Below, piece by piece: positions 45,712-53,177 of a stretch of 64,000 nucleotides of DNA. Below the pieces are notes generated by a model. The model was given only the letters and a program-made list of their open reading frames with translations, did no database searches and was not told the DNA's origin. Where the stretch lies: contig NZ_CAJAXH010000089.1 of NCBI RefSeq assembly GCF_903946935.1, forward strand, positions 1-64,000, written 5' to 3'. The stretch comes from an uncultured Thiodictyon sp. Lineage in GTDB: Bacteria > Pseudomonadota > Gammaproteobacteria > Chromatiales > Chromatiaceae. The translations under genes were made by a program, and so were the position numbers. Numbering within the stretch: the first letter of the stretch is position 1; each line of letters begins with the position of its first letter.

Positions 45712-46479
45712 CTATTTGCCGAGTTTTTTCAATGCAGACTGGGCTTCGGGGTCGCCCTGAGCAGCGGCTTTGCGGAGCCAGGCTACCGCTTGTTTCTTGT
45801 CCTGTGTCACGCCTTGGCCCTTGTCGTACATGACACCGAGGTTGAATTGCGCGTCGACAAACCCCTGCTCGGCGGCCTTTCGGTACCAGGCCGCCGCCTG
45901 CTTCTCGTCCTGTGCCACGCCTTCACCGCGGTGGTACTTATTAGCGAGGTTGAATTGCGCACCGGCATCGCCCTGCTCGGCGGCCTTGCGATACCAGGCC
46001 ACGGCTTGCTTCTTATCCTGCGCCACGCCTTGGCCATTGTTGTACATGAGACCGAGGTTGGATTGCGCCTTGGCATTGCCCTGCTCGGCGGCCTTGCGGT
46101 ACCAGGCCGCCGCTTGCTTCTTGTCCTGTGCCACGCCTTCGCCGTTCGCGTACATGACACCGAGGTTGAATTGCGCTCCGGCATCGCCCTGTTCGGCGGC
46201 CTTGCGGTACCAGGCCACCGCTTGTTTCTCGTCCTGTGCCACGCCTTTGCCTTCGTAATACATGGCGCCGATTATCGTTTGCGCCTTGGCATCGCCCTGC
46301 TCGGCCGCCGCACGGAATTCGCGAAATGCCGTCGCGTAATCCTTCCGGTTAGCCGCGACCACACCCGCCTGAAAATCGGCCAGGGTCCCGGTGGAAACCA
46401 GGGTACACAGCCAGAACAGAACAGCCGGGGCCAGATACCTGAACCAGCCGGTATGAGCGGTGCGCCAATGCAGTGTCAT
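45712..46479 (-). CDS. Secreted Sel1-repeat protein
   Basis: The 255-residue protein has a signal peptide or anchor (about 13-35) followed by six 36-residue Sel1-like repeats. The unit has the form A-x-AQ-x-NLG-x-MY-x-x-G-x-GV-x-QD-x-KQA-x-AWYRKAAEQG. The repeats are nearly identical in DNA (108-base period), so the number may vary by recombination. Sel1 repeats bind proteins or peptidoglycan fragments. No partner is evident nearby. Confidence 0.88.
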   Translation of the reverse strand: MTLHWRTAHTGWFRYLAPAVLFWLCTLVSTGTLADFQAGVVAANRKDYATAFREFRAAAEQGDAKAQTIIGAMYYEGKGVAQDEKQAVAWYRKAAEQGDAGAQFNLGVMYANGEGVAQDKKQAAAWYRKAAEQGNAKAQSNLGLMYNNGQGVAQDKKQAVAWYRKAAEQGDAGAQFNLANKYHRGEGVAQDEKQAAAWYRKAAEQGFVDAQFNLGVMYDKGQGVTQDKKQAVAWLRKAAAQGDPEAQSALKKLGK

Positions 46480-46712
46480 CTTCGCGTCCTCCAGTCAGAC
46501 CGGCATTGCGGTCAATGGGCGTGAAGCGGCGTCGGACCAGTCCGGTCGCCGCGCCGGAGGCAAGGCTTGCCCCCCACCTCGGCCCGCCCCTGCGTGCGGG
46601 GAGGGCGCAGGAATATCGGCGTGTCGCGATGCCCGCGGCGGCACCTGTTCGCGGCATTGAAGGGAAAAGAGTACGGAATCTTCGGCCGCGTGGCAAGCTA
46701 CGAGCGTCGGCT

Positions 46713-46810
46713 CTGGGAGCGCCGCACCCCAGTGCGGCGAGACCTCGCGGGTGGCCGAAACTATTGCGTCTGCGGATGGGCCGGGCCGCACTGGGGTGCG
46801 GCGCTCCCAG
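46713..46810. repeat. Repeat R2, copy 1 (98 bp, perfect 26-bp inverted ends)
   Basis: The ends 46713-46738 and 46785-46810 are perfect reverse complements starting CTGGGAGCGCCGCACCCCAG. Copies 2 (51564-51656) and 3 (56451-56547) share ends and interior. This copy is followed directly by an R1 repeat, while the other two precede toxin-antitoxin genes. Confidence 0.85.
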
Positions 46811-46824
46811 GTGCCGCTGGGGCC

Positions 46825-47011
46825 TGCGCTCGTGACACCGCTCGAGCGGTGTCACGCCTGTGGCAGGCGCTCTGCGCCGGGAGTGCCCGTGATCGGCATT
46901 GCGAGGTCGTGTCGCGGCTGAAGCCGCTCCCACCGTGGGCCGGCCTGACTTTCACGGTAAGTCGCGGCCTTCTGCTGTTGACGCACCATGCTGGCCGGAA
47001 CGATGATGAAG
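46825..47011 (+). repeat. Dispersed repeat R1, long form
   Basis: The palindrome CGTGACACCGCTCGAGCGGT is followed by GGCGCTCTGCGCCGGGAGTG. A tail contains GTCGCGGCTGAAGCCGCTCC and CGGCCTTCTGCTGTTGACGC. The full 185-base form recurs at 52361-52548; only the first 80 bases recur at 47645-47728. Confidence 0.85.
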
Positions 47012-47063
47012 ACCGCATTGGGCCTTGGTCATGGCTCCGGCTAGACCTGTCCTTGCGGCAACC

Positions 47064-47119
47064 CGTCGCGGCCTGGGGGCCGCTCCTACACGGGTAGGAG
47101 CGGCCCCCAGGCCGCGACG
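47064..47119. repeat. Repeat R3: perfect REP-like hairpin
   Basis: Arms of 26 bases (47064-47089 and 47094-47119) are perfect reverse complements around the loop ACGG. Each arm contains GTCGCGGCCTGGGGGCCGCT or its complement. It is the best-preserved member of the R3 family in the window. Confidence 0.85.
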
Positions 47120-47251
47120 AATGTTCGCAGGGTGGCCGCAATAATGATCAAGGCAGATCATTGAGGCGAGGTTTTCGCAACTGCACTGGTGGCTGTAGCT
47201 GGCCTCGGCGCCGATTGACGTTCAACGAACACGACATGCTGGATGAGTCGC

Positions 47252-47494
47252 ATGCTTGCTATTGAGATAGACACCGAAATCGACGAAAACAGTGAGATTC
47301 ACATCAAGCTTCCGCGCCCGCAGTGCCGTGGTCCGGCGCGCGTGATCGTGCTGCTCGATGTCGACCAGGCCGAGCTGGCCGCACCGAAAAAGCACCGGCC
47401 CTCGCCGCGGCTCGCCTTCAAAGGCGCGCAGCTGCACGGGGACGACCTGGCACCCGCGCTCACGCCGAGTGAGTGGGGCGAGCTTTACCAGTGA
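47252..47494 (+). CDS. VapB-type antitoxin (intact, partner toxin lost)
   Basis: ATG 47252 matches the start of the paralogous antitoxin at 56664 and follows GATGAGTCGC. The 80-residue protein begins MLAIEIDTEIDENSEIHIKL, a beta-rich segment also seen in the paralogue, and ends DLAPALTPSEWGELYQ. A second copy of that C-terminal coding sequence lies at 53100-53149. Its TGA overlaps a GTG of the following PIN toxin remnant, the usual antitoxin-toxin layout. Confidence 0.7.
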   Translation: MLAIEIDTEIDENSEIHIKLPRPQCRGPARVIVLLDVDQAELAAPKKHRPSPRLAFKGAQLHGDDLAPALTPSEWGELYQ

Positions 47495-47618
47495 TCCTGC
47501 TCGACACCCCGCTGACCGCATCATCATTGCCACGGCGCAGGAGCGCAACGCGCGGCTGGTGACGGCAGATGAAACCATCCAGACCTATCCGAACCTGCGC
47601 ACGGTCTGGCGCTTGTAA
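47491..47618 (+). pseudogene. PIN toxin (VapC-like) remnant with internal deletion
   Basis: GTG 47491 opens a reading VILLDT, the classic beginning of a PIN domain. Directly after it, in another frame, comes HPADRIIIATAQERNARLVT and then ADETIQTYPNLRTVWRL, the conserved C-terminal third with the last acidic residues. About 80-90 central residues are missing. The start and end are out of frame, so no toxin can be made. The antitoxin in front is intact. Confidence 0.8.
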
Positions 47619-47644
47619 TTGCGCCTGCTGCTGGAGGCCGAGGC

Positions 47645-47728
47645 TGCGCTCGTGACACCGCTCGAGCGGTGTCACGCATGTGGTAGGCGCTCTGCGCCGA
47701 GAGCGCCCGTGGCCGCAATTGCGAGATC
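47645..47728 (+). repeat. Dispersed repeat R1, short form
   Basis: CGTGACACCGCTCGAGCGGT and GGCGCTCTGCGCC are present with a short tail. It separates the first and second toxin-antitoxin modules. Confidence 0.85.
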
Positions 47729-47821
47729 CGTGGTAGCGCCGACCGCCTGTCGGGAGGACATCCTGCTATGCTCACCGGGTTCCTACGCCATGTACCCCCG
47801 ACGTTCGTCAGGCCAGCCGAC

Positions 47822-48169
47822 ATGCAATCCGTGAATATCCGCCAACTCAAGAACGACCCTGCCGAAGCGGTTCGCAAAACGCACGACGGCCCGGTCCTGG
47901 TCCTCAAGGGCGATCACCCCGAAGCGATACTGATGCACCTGGACGCATCCGCCGCGACCGCGGAGGGCGACGGGCTGGCCTTGGCCCTGGCCGTCGCACT
48001 CTACAAAGACGGTGCCATGTCACTCGGTCGGTCCGCCCGCGTGGCACGGGTCAGCGTCTCCGCCATGACGACCCACCTGTCCCGACTCGGTATCCCCGTT
48101 GCCGGTGCCGATCCGATCGACCATCGGGCTGACATGCAGACCCTTGAACAATGGCTCGCCTCGTCCTGA
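47822..48169 (+). CDS. UPF0175/Phd-like antitoxin (intact, partner toxin lost)
   Basis: ATG 47822 gives MQSVNIRQLKNDPAEAVRKT, a Phd-like N-terminus, followed from about residue 50 by a helical UPF0175-type segment (ALAVALYKDGAMSLGRSARV). The 115-residue protein is probably a DNA-binding antitoxin. Upstream ATG 47768 would add 18 poor residues. The end of the gene overlaps ATG 48151 of a broken DUF3368-like toxin. Confidence 0.7.
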   Translation: MQSVNIRQLKNDPAEAVRKTHDGPVLVLKGDHPEAILMHLDASAATAEGDGLALALAVALYKDGAMSLGRSARVARVSVSAMTTHLSRLGIPVAGADPIDHRADMQTLEQWLASS

Positions 48170-48374
48170 CCGGCTGGCGCGGCGCGAGGCGCGCCGGGCC
48201 GGACTCCAGCTTATCGGGGTCGCGGCGATCATCGGCATGGCCGAGCAGCGCCAATTGATACCGTCCGCCCGTGTCGTATTCGATGCCCTCTTGCAGACCG
48301 ATTTTCGGATAGGTGCGGAGGTCATCCAGTCTGTTCTGGATTCGCTGGCGGCGACTCAGGGGACGGTGCGTTGA
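48151..48374 (+). pseudogene. DUF3368-like toxin remnant with internal deletion
   Basis: ATG 48151 encodes MARLVLT, the usual start of DUF3368 (PIN-like) proteins paired with UPF0175 antitoxins. From 48168 another frame gives DRLARREARRAGLQLIGVAA, then AEQRQLIPSARVVFDALLQT and DFRIGAEVIQSVLDSLA, the C-terminal part of that family. The catalytic middle is missing and the pieces are out of frame. DUF3368 assignment is from memory of the family pattern. Confidence 0.7.
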
Positions 48375-48491
48375 GTGAGGCGCTCAACTCTGCTGAGCGC
48401 CCGGGTGCCGACAGGATGATTGATGCCAATTCCTCCTCCCCCTGGATTTCGCGTTAAGCTGTCGCCATGCACAGCCACCAGGGACCCCGAT

Positions 48492-51422
48492 ATGAGCGTA
48501 GCCGACGCACCGATCCGCATCTTTATCAGCTATGCCCAGCATTCGGAGCTGCACTCAGCCGCAGTGCTGGCCCTGACCCAGGCCCTGCGGCGCAATGGGC
48601 TTGCGGTCGACCTGGATCAATTCCATGGTCATGAACTGCTGGACTGGCCGCGCTGGTGCCGGGATCAACTCAGGCCGGGGAAGGCCCGCTGGGTGCTGAT
48701 GGTCTGCTCGCGGGCCTACCACGACCGCCTCGAAGACCGCGTCGATCCAGATGTCGGCAAGGGGGTCTTTTGGGAAGGAAAACTGATCGGCGACGAGCTT
48801 TACGATGCCAAGGGCAATCGCCGCATCGTCCCGGTGCTGCTCAATGACGAGCCCGAGTCCTCGATTCCGGCCATCGTGCGCGGCTGGACGCGCTTTAGGC
48901 TGGGGGGCTTCGACCTCACGGACCCCGGTTATGAGGCCCTGTACCGGCTGCTGACCGGTCAGCCAGCCATCGTGTGCGAACCCGTCGGGGAACTCATCGA
49001 TCTGCCGGCGCGGACCGGAACACCGCCCGCCGCGCGGTCAGCCAAACCCCAGAACCTCCCCTATCCCTCGCTCGGCACCCTGTTCAAGGGCCGTGAGGCG
49101 GTGCTCGCCGAGATCCGCGCCGGCTTCATGCCGGGGCGCGGTGCGGCCCAGGCCATCGGTACCCGGCACGCGGTCCACGGACTCGGCGGCATCGGCAAGA
49201 CGCGGCTGGCGGTCGAGTATGCCTGGCGGCATGCCGAGGACTACTCGGCGCTGCTGTTTGTAACCGCCGCGCCGACGGTCGAGCCGACTGGCTCGCTGGG
49301 GGGCGAGCTTGTGACCGAGGCCGCCGCCGCACGCGTGCTGGAACAACTGCAAGCCCAGGTCGCCGGACTCGCCCCGGTGCTCGGTGTCGCGACCGATGTC
49401 ACCGAGTCCGCCGCCCGCGCCGCGGCGGTGCTGCGCTGGCTCGCCGACCCCGCCCACTCTGGCTGGCTCCTGATCCTGGACAACTTGGACGATGAGGCGG
49501 CGGCGGCCGCCGCGGATCGGCTGTGCGCCAACCTCACCCAGGGCCACCTGCTGCTGACCGGCCGGCTCGCCAACTGGCCAGGCCAGGTCCACGCCTTGCC
49601 GCTCGACGTGCTGGACCCGGAGCCGGCGCGTGACTTTCTGCTGGAGCGCACCGCGGGCCGTCGTCGCCCGCGGCCGGACGACGCCGACCAGGCGCAGACC
49701 CTGGCTGGGGAACTGGACGGACTCGCGCTCGCCCTGGAGCAGGCCGCTGCCTTCGTCTGCCGCGAGCGCATTGGGCTTGCCGACTATCTCGTGCGCTGGC
49801 GCCGTGCCGACGCACGGGTGCGCCAATGGCACGATGCCCGGCTCATGAACTACCCGCGCCCGCTCGCCACCACCTGGCAGACCAGCGCCGACATCCTGCC
49901 GGAGCCGGCCCGCGCGCTGCTGGACCTGATCGCCTGGCTCGGGCCTGAGCCGTTACCGCGCTTCCTGTTCGATCATGGGGCGGCACCGCAGGGGCTGGAG
50001 GCGCTGTTTGCCGGCAGGACGCCGCCCGCCGAGGTCCTGGCCGGGCTGCTCGCAGCAGATGCCGCGCAAGGTCCGGCACCGGACCCCGCCGAGTCGCTGA
50101 CCCAACTCGCCGACCTGTCGCTGCTCCAGCCGACCGCGGCCGACTTCGACAGCCCGGGGCGGCTGCACCGGGTCACGGCACTGATGATCAGGGAGTGCCA
50201 GTCCGCGGACCGGAAGGCCGCCGCGCTCGGCGCCGCCCTGGATTTGGCCGATGCCGCCGCGGTTGGCGATCCGATGGATGTGCGCTACTGGCCGGTCTGG
50301 GGGCTGCTGGCGCCCCATCTGACGGTGCTGCTGGCGTACGCCGAGGGTCGCCGGGTTAGCATAGGTCCCGAGGCGCGGCTGCTGAACGAGCTTGGGAGCT
50401 TTCTTCTCGCTAAGGCAGAGCACGTCGAAGTCGAGCCGTTGATGAGCAGGGCACTCGCCATCTTCGAGCAAATGTACCGTCCGGACCATCCGACTGTCGC
50501 CACTGCACTAAACAACCTGGCCCAATTGTTGTCGGCGACCGACCGCTTCGCCGAAGCGGAAACGGCGATGCGCCGGGCACTTACGATTGATGAACAGGGG
50601 TTCGGGCTGGACCATCCGAGGGTCGCGATCCGACTAAGCAATCTGGCGCAATTGCTCCGAGAAACCAACTGTCTTTCTCAGGCCGAGCCCCTGATCCGCC
50701 AGGCACTCGCGATCGACGAGCAGAGTTATGGGGCGGACCACCCGAGAGTCGCCGTCCGGCTCACCATCCTCGCCCAATTGCTCCAAGACACCAACCGCCT
50801 TACCGAGGCTGAGCCGCTGATGCGCCGGGCACTCGCGATCGATGAGCTGGCATACGGCCTAGTCCATCCGGAGGTAGGCGTCAGGCTCAATAATCTGGCC
50901 TTACTGCTCAAAGATACCAGCCGCCTTAGCGAGGCCGAGCCGCTGATGCGCCGGGCACTCGCCATCTATGAACAGAGTTACGGGCCGGACCATGCGAAGG
51001 TCGCGACTGGACTCAACAATTTGGCTCAATTGCTTCAGGTCACCAACCGCCTCGGCGAGGCCGAGCCGCTGATACGTCGGGCACTCGCTATTGACGAGCA
51101 GAGTCTTGGGCCGGACCATCCGGAGGTTGCCACCGATCTAAATAACCTGGCCGCGCTGCTCCAGAACACTGACCGCATCGCCGGGGCCGAGTCGTTGATG
51201 CCCCGCAACGTCTCGATCCTGCTGCGCTTCACCGCTACGACCGGGCACCGCCATCCGAATCTGGACGTAAGCCTGCGCAACTACGCCGGCCTGCTCGTCG
51301 CTAGCGGGCTTGATGCACCGGGCATCGCCGCGCGGTTGGACGAGGTTTGCGCCGAGGCCGGGCTCGATCCGGCAGTGCTGCCCGATGGCGGCGGCGGACA
51401 CGCCAGCGGGAACGGCGCCTGA
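48492..51422 (+). CDS. SEFIR-NB-ARC-TPR STAND protein
   Basis: ATG 48492 starts a 976-residue protein; upstream ATGs lack the domain. Residues 6-150 form a SEFIR domain (IRIFISYAQHSELHSAAVLA, VLMVCSRAYHDR, GKGVFWEGKLIGDELYD). An NB-ARC ATPase follows: Walker A GLGGIGKTRLA (about 230-240) and Walker B LLILDNLDDE (about 326). Winged-helix and arm helices come next, then about seven 42-residue kinesin-light-chain-type TPRs (about 626-920). STAND proteins sense a trigger through the repeats and oligomerise to activate the effector; SEFIR is related to TIR. A role in antiphage immunity is likely but untested. It is the only intact one of the three in this region. Confidence 0.85.
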   Translation: MSVADAPIRIFISYAQHSELHSAAVLALTQALRRNGLAVDLDQFHGHELLDWPRWCRDQLRPGKARWVLMVCSRAYHDRLEDRVDPDVGKGVFWEGKLIGDELYDAKGNRRIVPVLLNDEPESSIPAIVRGWTRFRLGGFDLTDPGYEALYRLLTGQPAIVCEPVGELIDLPARTGTPPAARSAKPQNLPYPSLGTLFKGREAVLAEIRAGFMPGRGAAQAIGTRHAVHGLGGIGKTRLAVEYAWRHAEDYSALLFVTAAPTVEPTGSLGGELVTEAAAARVLEQLQAQVAGLAPVLGVATDVTESAARAAAVLRWLADPAHSGWLLILDNLDDEAAAAAADRLCANLTQGHLLLTGRLANWPGQVHALPLDVLDPEPARDFLLERTAGRRRPRPDDADQAQTLAGELDGLALALEQAAAFVCRERIGLADYLVRWRRADARVRQWHDARLMNYPRPLATTWQTSADILPEPARALLDLIAWLGPEPLPRFLFDHGAAPQGLEALFAGRTPPAEVLAGLLAADAAQGPAPDPAESLTQLADLSLLQPTAADFDSPGRLHRVTALMIRECQSADRKAAALGAALDLADAAAVGDPMDVRYWPVWGLLAPHLTVLLAYAEGRRVSIGPEARLLNELGSFLLAKAEHVEVEPLMSRALAIFEQMYRPDHPTVATALNNLAQLLSATDRFAEAETAMRRALTIDEQGFGLDHPRVAIRLSNLAQLLRETNCLSQAEPLIRQALAIDEQSYGADHPRVAVRLTILAQLLQDTNRLTEAEPLMRRALAIDELAYGLVHPEVGVRLNNLALLLKDTSRLSEAEPLMRRALAIYEQSYGPDHAKVATGLNNLAQLLQVTNRLGEAEPLIRRALAIDEQSLGPDHPEVATDLNNLAALLQNTDRIAGAESLMPRNVSILLRFTATTGHRHPNLDVSLRNYAGLLVASGLDAPGIAARLDEVCAEAGLDPAVLPDGGGGHASGNGA
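50440..51200 (+). repeat. Near-identical 126-bp repeats encoding TPRs
   Basis: About six tandem units of 126 bases encode A-x-LNNLAQLL-x-TNRL-x-EAEPL-x-RRALAIDEQS-x-G-x-DHP. DNA similarity between units is high, so unit number can change by recombination. The units belong to the STAND sensor. Confidence 0.8.
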
Positions 51423-51753
51423 TCCTTCCGATTCCTGGTTACGAAGCTCTGCTTGGTAACCCCCGGCGCCAAGGGCTGCTTCACGAGCCAGCGCACACGC
51501 AAACGCGGTCCCCTGAAGCTGAGCTTCCGGGTGCAACGTCAATTTTTGGCGGCGTGGCAAGCCGGGAGCGCCGCACCCCAGTGCGGCGAGACCTCGCGAG
51601 TGGCCGCAGTATTGCGTGTGCCGATGGGCCGGGCCGCACTGGGGTGCGGCGCTCCCAGGGGCCGCCTGACGGCGGCGGGACTTGGTGACGAGGGCGATGC
51701 GGGGGTTGTGCTAGACTTTCACACCGAATTCAGATCGAATACAGGTGCCACTC
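51423..51753. other. Gene-free stretch with R2 upstream of a ParDE-like module
   Basis: No gene is seen. R2 copy 2 covers 51564-51656. After it, CTTGGTGACGAG and a CTAGACT near 51711 match the segment after R2 copy 3 (CTTGGTGACGAG and CTACACT near 56597). This suggests that the repeat and the module promoter have moved together. Confidence 0.55.
51564..51656. repeat. Repeat R2, copy 2
   Basis: The ends 51564-51587 and 51633-51656 are perfect reverse complements. The interior matches copy 3 closely (CCTCGCGAGTGGCCGC, TTGCGTGT). Confidence 0.85.
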
Positions 51754-52038
51754 ATGACCGACGCGATCATCAGCCTTAGCGAGTTCAAGGCCGACGCCAG
51801 CCGACTGCTGGCCCGGATGCGCGAGGAGCCGGGCGTTCTGGTATTGACCCAGAACGGCCGGGGCCGGGCCGTGGTTCAGGACTATGAGCAGTATCAGGCG
51901 GACCAGGAGGGTCTCTTGATGCTCAAGCTACTGGTGCTGGGGGAGGCCGACATCGCGCGGGGGAGGGTGATCCCCCAGGACGAGGTTTTCGCGGACCTGC
52001 GCAACGAGCTGGCGGCCCTGGGGCCTGACGGTGACTGA
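51754..52038 (+). CDS. Phd/YefM-type antitoxin
   Basis: ATG 51754 gives 94 residues beginning TDAIISLSEFKADASRLLAR, with VLVLTQNGRGRAVVQDYEQY, the typical Phd/YefM fold that binds the operator and neutralises the toxin. An AGG lies just upstream. It overlaps the ParE/RelE-type toxin by eight bases. The pair is the first complete toxin-antitoxin module in the island. Confidence 0.85.
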   Translation: MTDAIISLSEFKADASRLLARMREEPGVLVLTQNGRGRAVVQDYEQYQADQEGLLMLKLLVLGEADIARGRVIPQDEVFADLRNELAALGPDGD

Positions 52039-52357
52039 GACGCCGGTCGAGTGGACGGCCACGGCCAGGCAGGACCTGCGGTCTATCGTTCGTTACATCG
52101 CCCGTGACAGCCGGGAGAATGCCCAGGGTGTACTCGCCCGGCTTGAGATCCGGTCCGCGGCGCTGGCCGGGCAGCGTGAACGTGGCCGGGTCGTTCCTGA
52201 ATTACGGGCCATTGGCGTCCTTCACTATCAAGAGCTCATCGAGCGTCCCTGGCGCATCGTCTATCGGGTCCAGGCCGATCGGGTGCTGGTCCTCGCGGTA
52301 CTTGACGGTCGCCGCAGCCTCTCGGCCTTGCTGATGGAGCGGCTGGTGCGAAGTTGA
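52031..52357 (+). CDS. ParE/RelE-family toxin
   Basis: GTG 52031 opens a 108-residue protein with the ParE/RelE layout: VEWTATARQDLRSIVRYIAR at the start, GRVVPELRAIGVLHYQELIE in the middle and PWRIVYRVQADRVLVLAVLD near the end. ParE toxins act on DNA gyrase and RelE toxins cut ribosome-bound mRNA; the sequence alone does not decide. All segments are present, so unlike its neighbours it appears intact. Confidence 0.85.
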   Translation: MTETPVEWTATARQDLRSIVRYIARDSRENAQGVLARLEIRSAALAGQRERGRVVPELRAIGVLHYQELIERPWRIVYRVQADRVLVLAVLDGRRSLSALLMERLVRS

Positions 52358-52360
52358 GGC

Positions 52361-52548
52361 TGCGCTCGTGACACCGCTCGAGCGGTGTCACGCATGGGGC
52401 AGGCGCTCTGCGCCGGGACCTCCCGTGGCCGGAATTGCGAGGTCGCGTCGCGGCTTAAGCCGCTCCCACCGGGGACCGGCCTGACCTTCGCTGTAAGTCG
52501 CGGCCTTCTGCTGTTGACGCACTACGCTGGCCGGAACGATGATGAAGG
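52361..52548 (+). repeat. Dispersed repeat R1, long form
   Basis: It is nearly the same as 46825-47011 over 185 bases, including GGCCGGAACGATGATGAAG at the end. It fills most of the gap between the ParE-type toxin and the next antitoxin; bases 52549-52696 show no gene of their own. Confidence 0.85.
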
Positions 52549-52696
52549 CCTACCGCAGGTCGCGACGCCCCACCGGAAGCGGCGGTTCCTGAGCCAGGTT
52601 ATCAAACGGAGCTTAGTAACCGAGCAGGCCCCGCTTGTTCCCGTCCGGCTCCTCATCTCTGTTCGCATCTGGTATCTGACCCACCCGGAGCAAGCG

Positions 52697-52966
52697 GTGA
52701 TCGCCCTTTCAATCGAACTGCCCGAGGAACTGGCCCAGGCCAGCCTTGAGATCGCCCACGAGCTTGGCCTGTCGCGGACCGAGTTGATTCGCCAGGCCGT
52801 GGTCCATGAGATCGCACAGGCGCGCGGCGCCCTGGAGCGGCGCGCGATGGCGGAATGCCTGCGGGCCATGGGCGCCGATCCGTCGGCGCGCCGTCTGGCC
52901 GAGGACCTTGACGCCGCCATGGACGCCCCGCTGCCGCCGGAGGAGGATGGTTGGTGGAGCCACTGA
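52697..52966 (+). CDS. Ribbon-helix-helix (CopG-type) antitoxin, partner toxin lost
   Basis: GTG 52697 has GGAG eight bases upstream and gives 89 residues; codons before it in the frame look like repeat DNA. The protein begins IALSIELPEELAQASLEIAH, followed by ELGLSRTELIRQAVVHEIAQ, an RHH fold. The Trp/acidic C-terminal tail (PPEEDGWWSH) would bind the toxin. Its end overlaps the GTG of a MazF-like remnant. Confidence 0.78.
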   Translation: MIALSIELPEELAQASLEIAHELGLSRTELIRQAVVHEIAQARGALERRAMAECLRAMGADPSARRLAEDLDAAMDAPLPPEEDGWWSH

Positions 52967-53101
52967 TTCGGGGCGTTTGCATTGGTCGAACACTGCCGGG
53001 CTATCAGCATTTCCCGCGTCTGTGGTCCTGAGGTTGCGCAGCTCGATGACTCCGAGATCGAGGTCATTCTGCATCGGCTCATGCGGCTCGTTGGACTTTG
53101 A
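52954..53101 (+). pseudogene. MazF/PemK-like toxin remnant with internal deletion
   Basis: GTG 52954 encodes VEPLIRG, a common MazF start after CopG-type antitoxins. Then, in another frame from 52976, comes FALVEHCRAISISRVCGPEV followed by AQLDDSEIEVILHRLMRLVG, which matches the C-terminal helix of MazF toxins. The central strands with the active residues are missing. It is out of frame and cannot make toxin. This is the third toxin here with the same damage. Confidence 0.7.
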
Positions 53102-53155
53102 TCTGGCACCCGCGCTCACGCCGAGTGAGTGGGGGGAGCTTTACCAGTCATCCCC
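53100..53155 (+). repeat. Copy of the 3' end of the VapB-type antitoxin gene
   Basis: Bases 53102-53149 repeat 47446-47492 with few changes and encode DLAPALTPSEWGELYQ, the end of the antitoxin at 47252. It has no start of its own and directly precedes the TIR gene. Confidence 0.75.
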
Positions 53156-53177
53156 CCCGTGACTCAGGGACCCACTC

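Larger units (their letters stand above)
46480..47251. other. Gene-free repeat region before the antitoxin
   Basis: This 770-base stretch has no convincing gene. It contains R2 (46713-46810), R1 with a long tail (46825-47011) and a perfect R3 hairpin (47064-47119). The last 30 bases before the antitoxin gene (TTCAACGAACACGACATGCT and on) are nearly identical to those before the second VapB-type gene at 56664. Confidence 0.7.

Noticed and set aside
45712-46400. Regularly spaced direct repeats that could suggest a CRISPR array
   Set aside because: The 108-base period encodes Sel1 repeats with no variable spacers; likewise the 126-base period at 50440-51200 encodes TPRs.
52385-52696. N-terminal extension of the ribbon-helix-helix antitoxin
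   Set aside because: These codons are the R1 long repeat in translation; GTG 52697 has a proper ribosome site.
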